From Sandaracinaceae bacterium (GTDB lineage: Bacteria > Myxococcota_A > Polyangia > Polyangiales > Houyiibacteriaceae), in assembly GCA_012514415.1 (NCBI GenBank), contig JAAZAH010000404.1, positions 1 through 7,970 of the forward strand: a stretch of DNA of 7,970 bases, given 5' to 3'. This document shows, piece after piece, positions 6,656 through 7,970 of this stretch. Position 1 is the stretch's first letter. Each line of letters begins with the position of its first letter. The notes below the pieces were generated by a model. It did no database searches. It was not told the origin of the DNA and saw only the letters and a list, made by a program, of their open reading frames with translations. Both the position numbers and the translations under genes were made by a program.

Positions 6656-7873
6656 TCAGGGCGCCGGATCGGCCGCGGGTTCGACCACCCCGGGGGTGAC
6701 GGCGCTCATTCCTTCCGCACCTTCGGCTCGGCCTCCCTCCGTCTCGACCTCCGAAGCGAAGCGGGGCCGATAGCGGAAGAAATCATAGATATAGAGCCCC
6801 ACTCCGGTCGCGAAGATGCTCCCACAGAGGATGAGCATCGCGAAATGGATCTGGATCTTCAGCTGAGCGTCGAGATAGCCCATGCCCATGATGCGCTCGA
6901 GATAGACTTGCGCGATGCCCGCAGTCGCGAACGAGATGGTCATGCCAAACATCCCGGCCATTTGCAGCCAGAAGGCCCAATAGCCGAGCGAGGTCCCCTT
7001 CTCGGAGCGCCCCACGGTGAGCGAAGGGAGCGCGTAGTTGATCATCGCGAGGATGATCATCGCGTACGCGCCGTAGAAGGCCGCATGACCATGCATCGCT
7101 GTGATGAGCGTACCGTGGGTCCATTTGTTGACGGCCGGCCACGTATGCGCAAGCCCTAAAAGTCCCGCGCCAAAGAGCGTGAAGATGGTGCATCCAAGGG
7201 TCCAATGGAGCGCGAGCAGGTTTGGATGCGATAGGCCCGCGCGCCGCATCGCGCCGTAGGCGTACATCGCCATGGCGACGATCGCGAGAGGCTCAAGAGC
7301 GCTAAAGAAACCACCGATCGGGAGCCAATACTTCGGAACGCCCACCCAATAATAGTGGTGCGCGGTTCCAAGGATCCCAGCGAGGAAGACGAGACCGACG
7401 ATCACGTAAAGCCATTTCTCCATCACCTCGCGATCGGCTCCCGAGAGCCGAATGAGCAGGTACGCAAGGAACGAGCCGAGGATCATCATCCACACGCCCT
7501 CGACCCATAGATGGATCGTCCACCAGCGATAATAGATGGAGACGGTGTAATTCTCGTAGTGAAGGAGCGCAGGAAAAAAGAGAACCGCCGAGCTCACGAT
7601 GCCGAGGAGAAGGACGCCTTCTGTCGTGGTGAACCTTCCCGACTTCCGGATCGTCATGCCGATGTTGTAGATGAAGATCAGCATGCAAATGACGATCACA
7701 ATCTTATGCGGAAGCGGCTGCTCAAGGAGCTTATTTCCGGTCCCGTAGCGGAAGAAATACCCAATGATCGCGGTCACGCCCATCAGCGCCCAGAGCACGA
7801 GCTGAATATAAGCCAGCTTCACGCTATGAAGCTCCGTGCGGGATTCATCCGGGATCAGCCAATAGAATGTCAC
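6656..7873 (-). CDS. norB: Nitric oxide reductase catalytic subunit NorB, lacking the N-terminal helices
   Basis: A membrane member of the heme-copper oxidase superfamily that reduces 2 NO to N2O. The 405 residues encode about ten transmembrane helices; NorB normally has twelve and 445-475 residues. Ligands seen: His121 and Glu125 in HLWVEGVW and His172-His173 in TAHHYYWVG for the non-heme iron; His261 (heme b3) and His263 (low-spin heme b) in MHGHAAFYGAYAM. LEQP (50-53), near the calcium site of NorB, and Glu194 in SALEPL are kept, but the second Glu after HLWVEGVW is Met129. Missing are helices 1 and 2 and the other low-spin heme histidine (about His60 in Pseudomonas). The coordinate given is a GTG at 7871-7873 with no ribosome binding site; the frame is open to the window edge at 7970, so the gene may be partial. 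A Pro/Glu/Ala-rich tail (371-405) extends beyond the last helix. norC would be expected further upstream. Identity is secure; the start is not. Confidence 0.9.
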   Translation of the reverse strand: MTFYWLIPDESRTELHSVKLAYIQLVLWALMGVTAIIGYFFRYGTGNKLLEQPLPHKIVIVICMLIFIYNIGMTIRKSGRFTTTEGVLLLGIVSSAVLFFPALLHYENYTVSIYYRWWTIHLWVEGVWMMILGSFLAYLLIRLSGADREVMEKWLYVIVGLVFLAGILGTAHHYYWVGVPKYWLPIGGFFSALEPLAIVAMAMYAYGAMRRAGLSHPNLLALHWTLGCTIFTLFGAGLLGLAHTWPAVNKWTHGTLITAMHGHAAFYGAYAMIILAMINYALPSLTVGRSEKGTSLGYWAFWLQMAGMFGMTISFATAGIAQVYLERIMGMGYLDAQLKIQIHFAMLILCGSIFATGVGLYIYDFFRYRPRFASEVETEGGRAEGAEGMSAVTPGVVEPAADPAP

Positions 7874-7970
7874 CGCTGAGCGCGCTTCATTTATGCGAAT
7901 GATTCGACCGCTAGCATTCGAGCGGAATGGGCCAGTGTGGCATATGGACGACAGCCCCGAAGCGGTGTTC
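7874..7970 (-). other. Upstream flank of norB, open in frame but not membrane-like
   Basis: Reading the norB frame upstream from the GTG gives 32 further codons with no stop, up to the window edge. The peptide is polar (it includes CHTGPFRSNASGR and RINEARSA) and has no transmembrane helix. The other two minus-strand frames contain stops and also lack a hydrophobic stretch. The flank also has an 11-bp palindrome, CGAATGATTCG (7896-7906, plus strand), with a third ATTCG at 7916-7920. It could be a gene flank, a rearrangement joint or a divergent N-terminus; the window does not decide. Confidence 0.4.

Noticed and set aside
7874..7970. CHTGP in the norB upstream frame as the end of a cytochrome c (NorC) heme motif
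   Set aside because: The first cysteine of CxxCH is absent, and nothing else in the frame resembles NorC.

Overview
All five protein-coding genes lie on the minus strand, so transcription runs from high to low coordinates. In that order they are norB (nitric oxide reductase catalytic subunit), norQ (MoxR-type AAA+ ATPase), norD (VWA-domain partner of NorQ), an epoxide-hydrolase-like alpha/beta hydrolase, and parC (topoisomerase IV subunit A). No plus-strand gene, RNA gene, insertion sequence or CRISPR array was found.

The right-hand 4.2 kb (3715-7970) is a nitric oxide respiration or detoxification block. norB and norQ are one base apart, and norQ and norD are 69 bp apart, the usual norBQD order. 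norC, the cytochrome c subunit, would be expected upstream of norB, beyond position 7970. NorB is a heme b / heme b3 / non-heme iron membrane enzyme that reduces two NO to N2O. NorQ and NorD form an ATPase-VWA pair that loads the non-heme iron. The main oddity is at the right edge: NorB as encoded starts where transmembrane helix 3 should begin. The two helices that normally precede it, with one low-spin heme ligand, are not encoded in any minus-strand frame of the remaining 97 bp.

The middle (2650-3501) is a 283-residue hydrolase with an Asp nucleophile and cap tyrosines, set off by non-coding gaps of 213 bp and 266 bp. The second gap holds a 10-bp perfect hairpin with a T-rich tail, a likely terminator, and a possible promoter close to the parC start. 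The left third (17-2383) is a full-length parC with intact catalytic residues.

The DNA is GC-rich (my estimate is a little under 60%), with bacterial gene spacing and some good Shine-Dalgarno sites. The ParC amino-terminal region resembles, from memory, ParC proteins of Myxococcota and former Deltaproteobacteria. With a Nor system present, this suggests a Gram-negative bacterium able to handle NO, perhaps a partial denitrifier. The lineage is an inference from recall, not a search. Most of the window is recognisable biology; I see no clear undescribed system.
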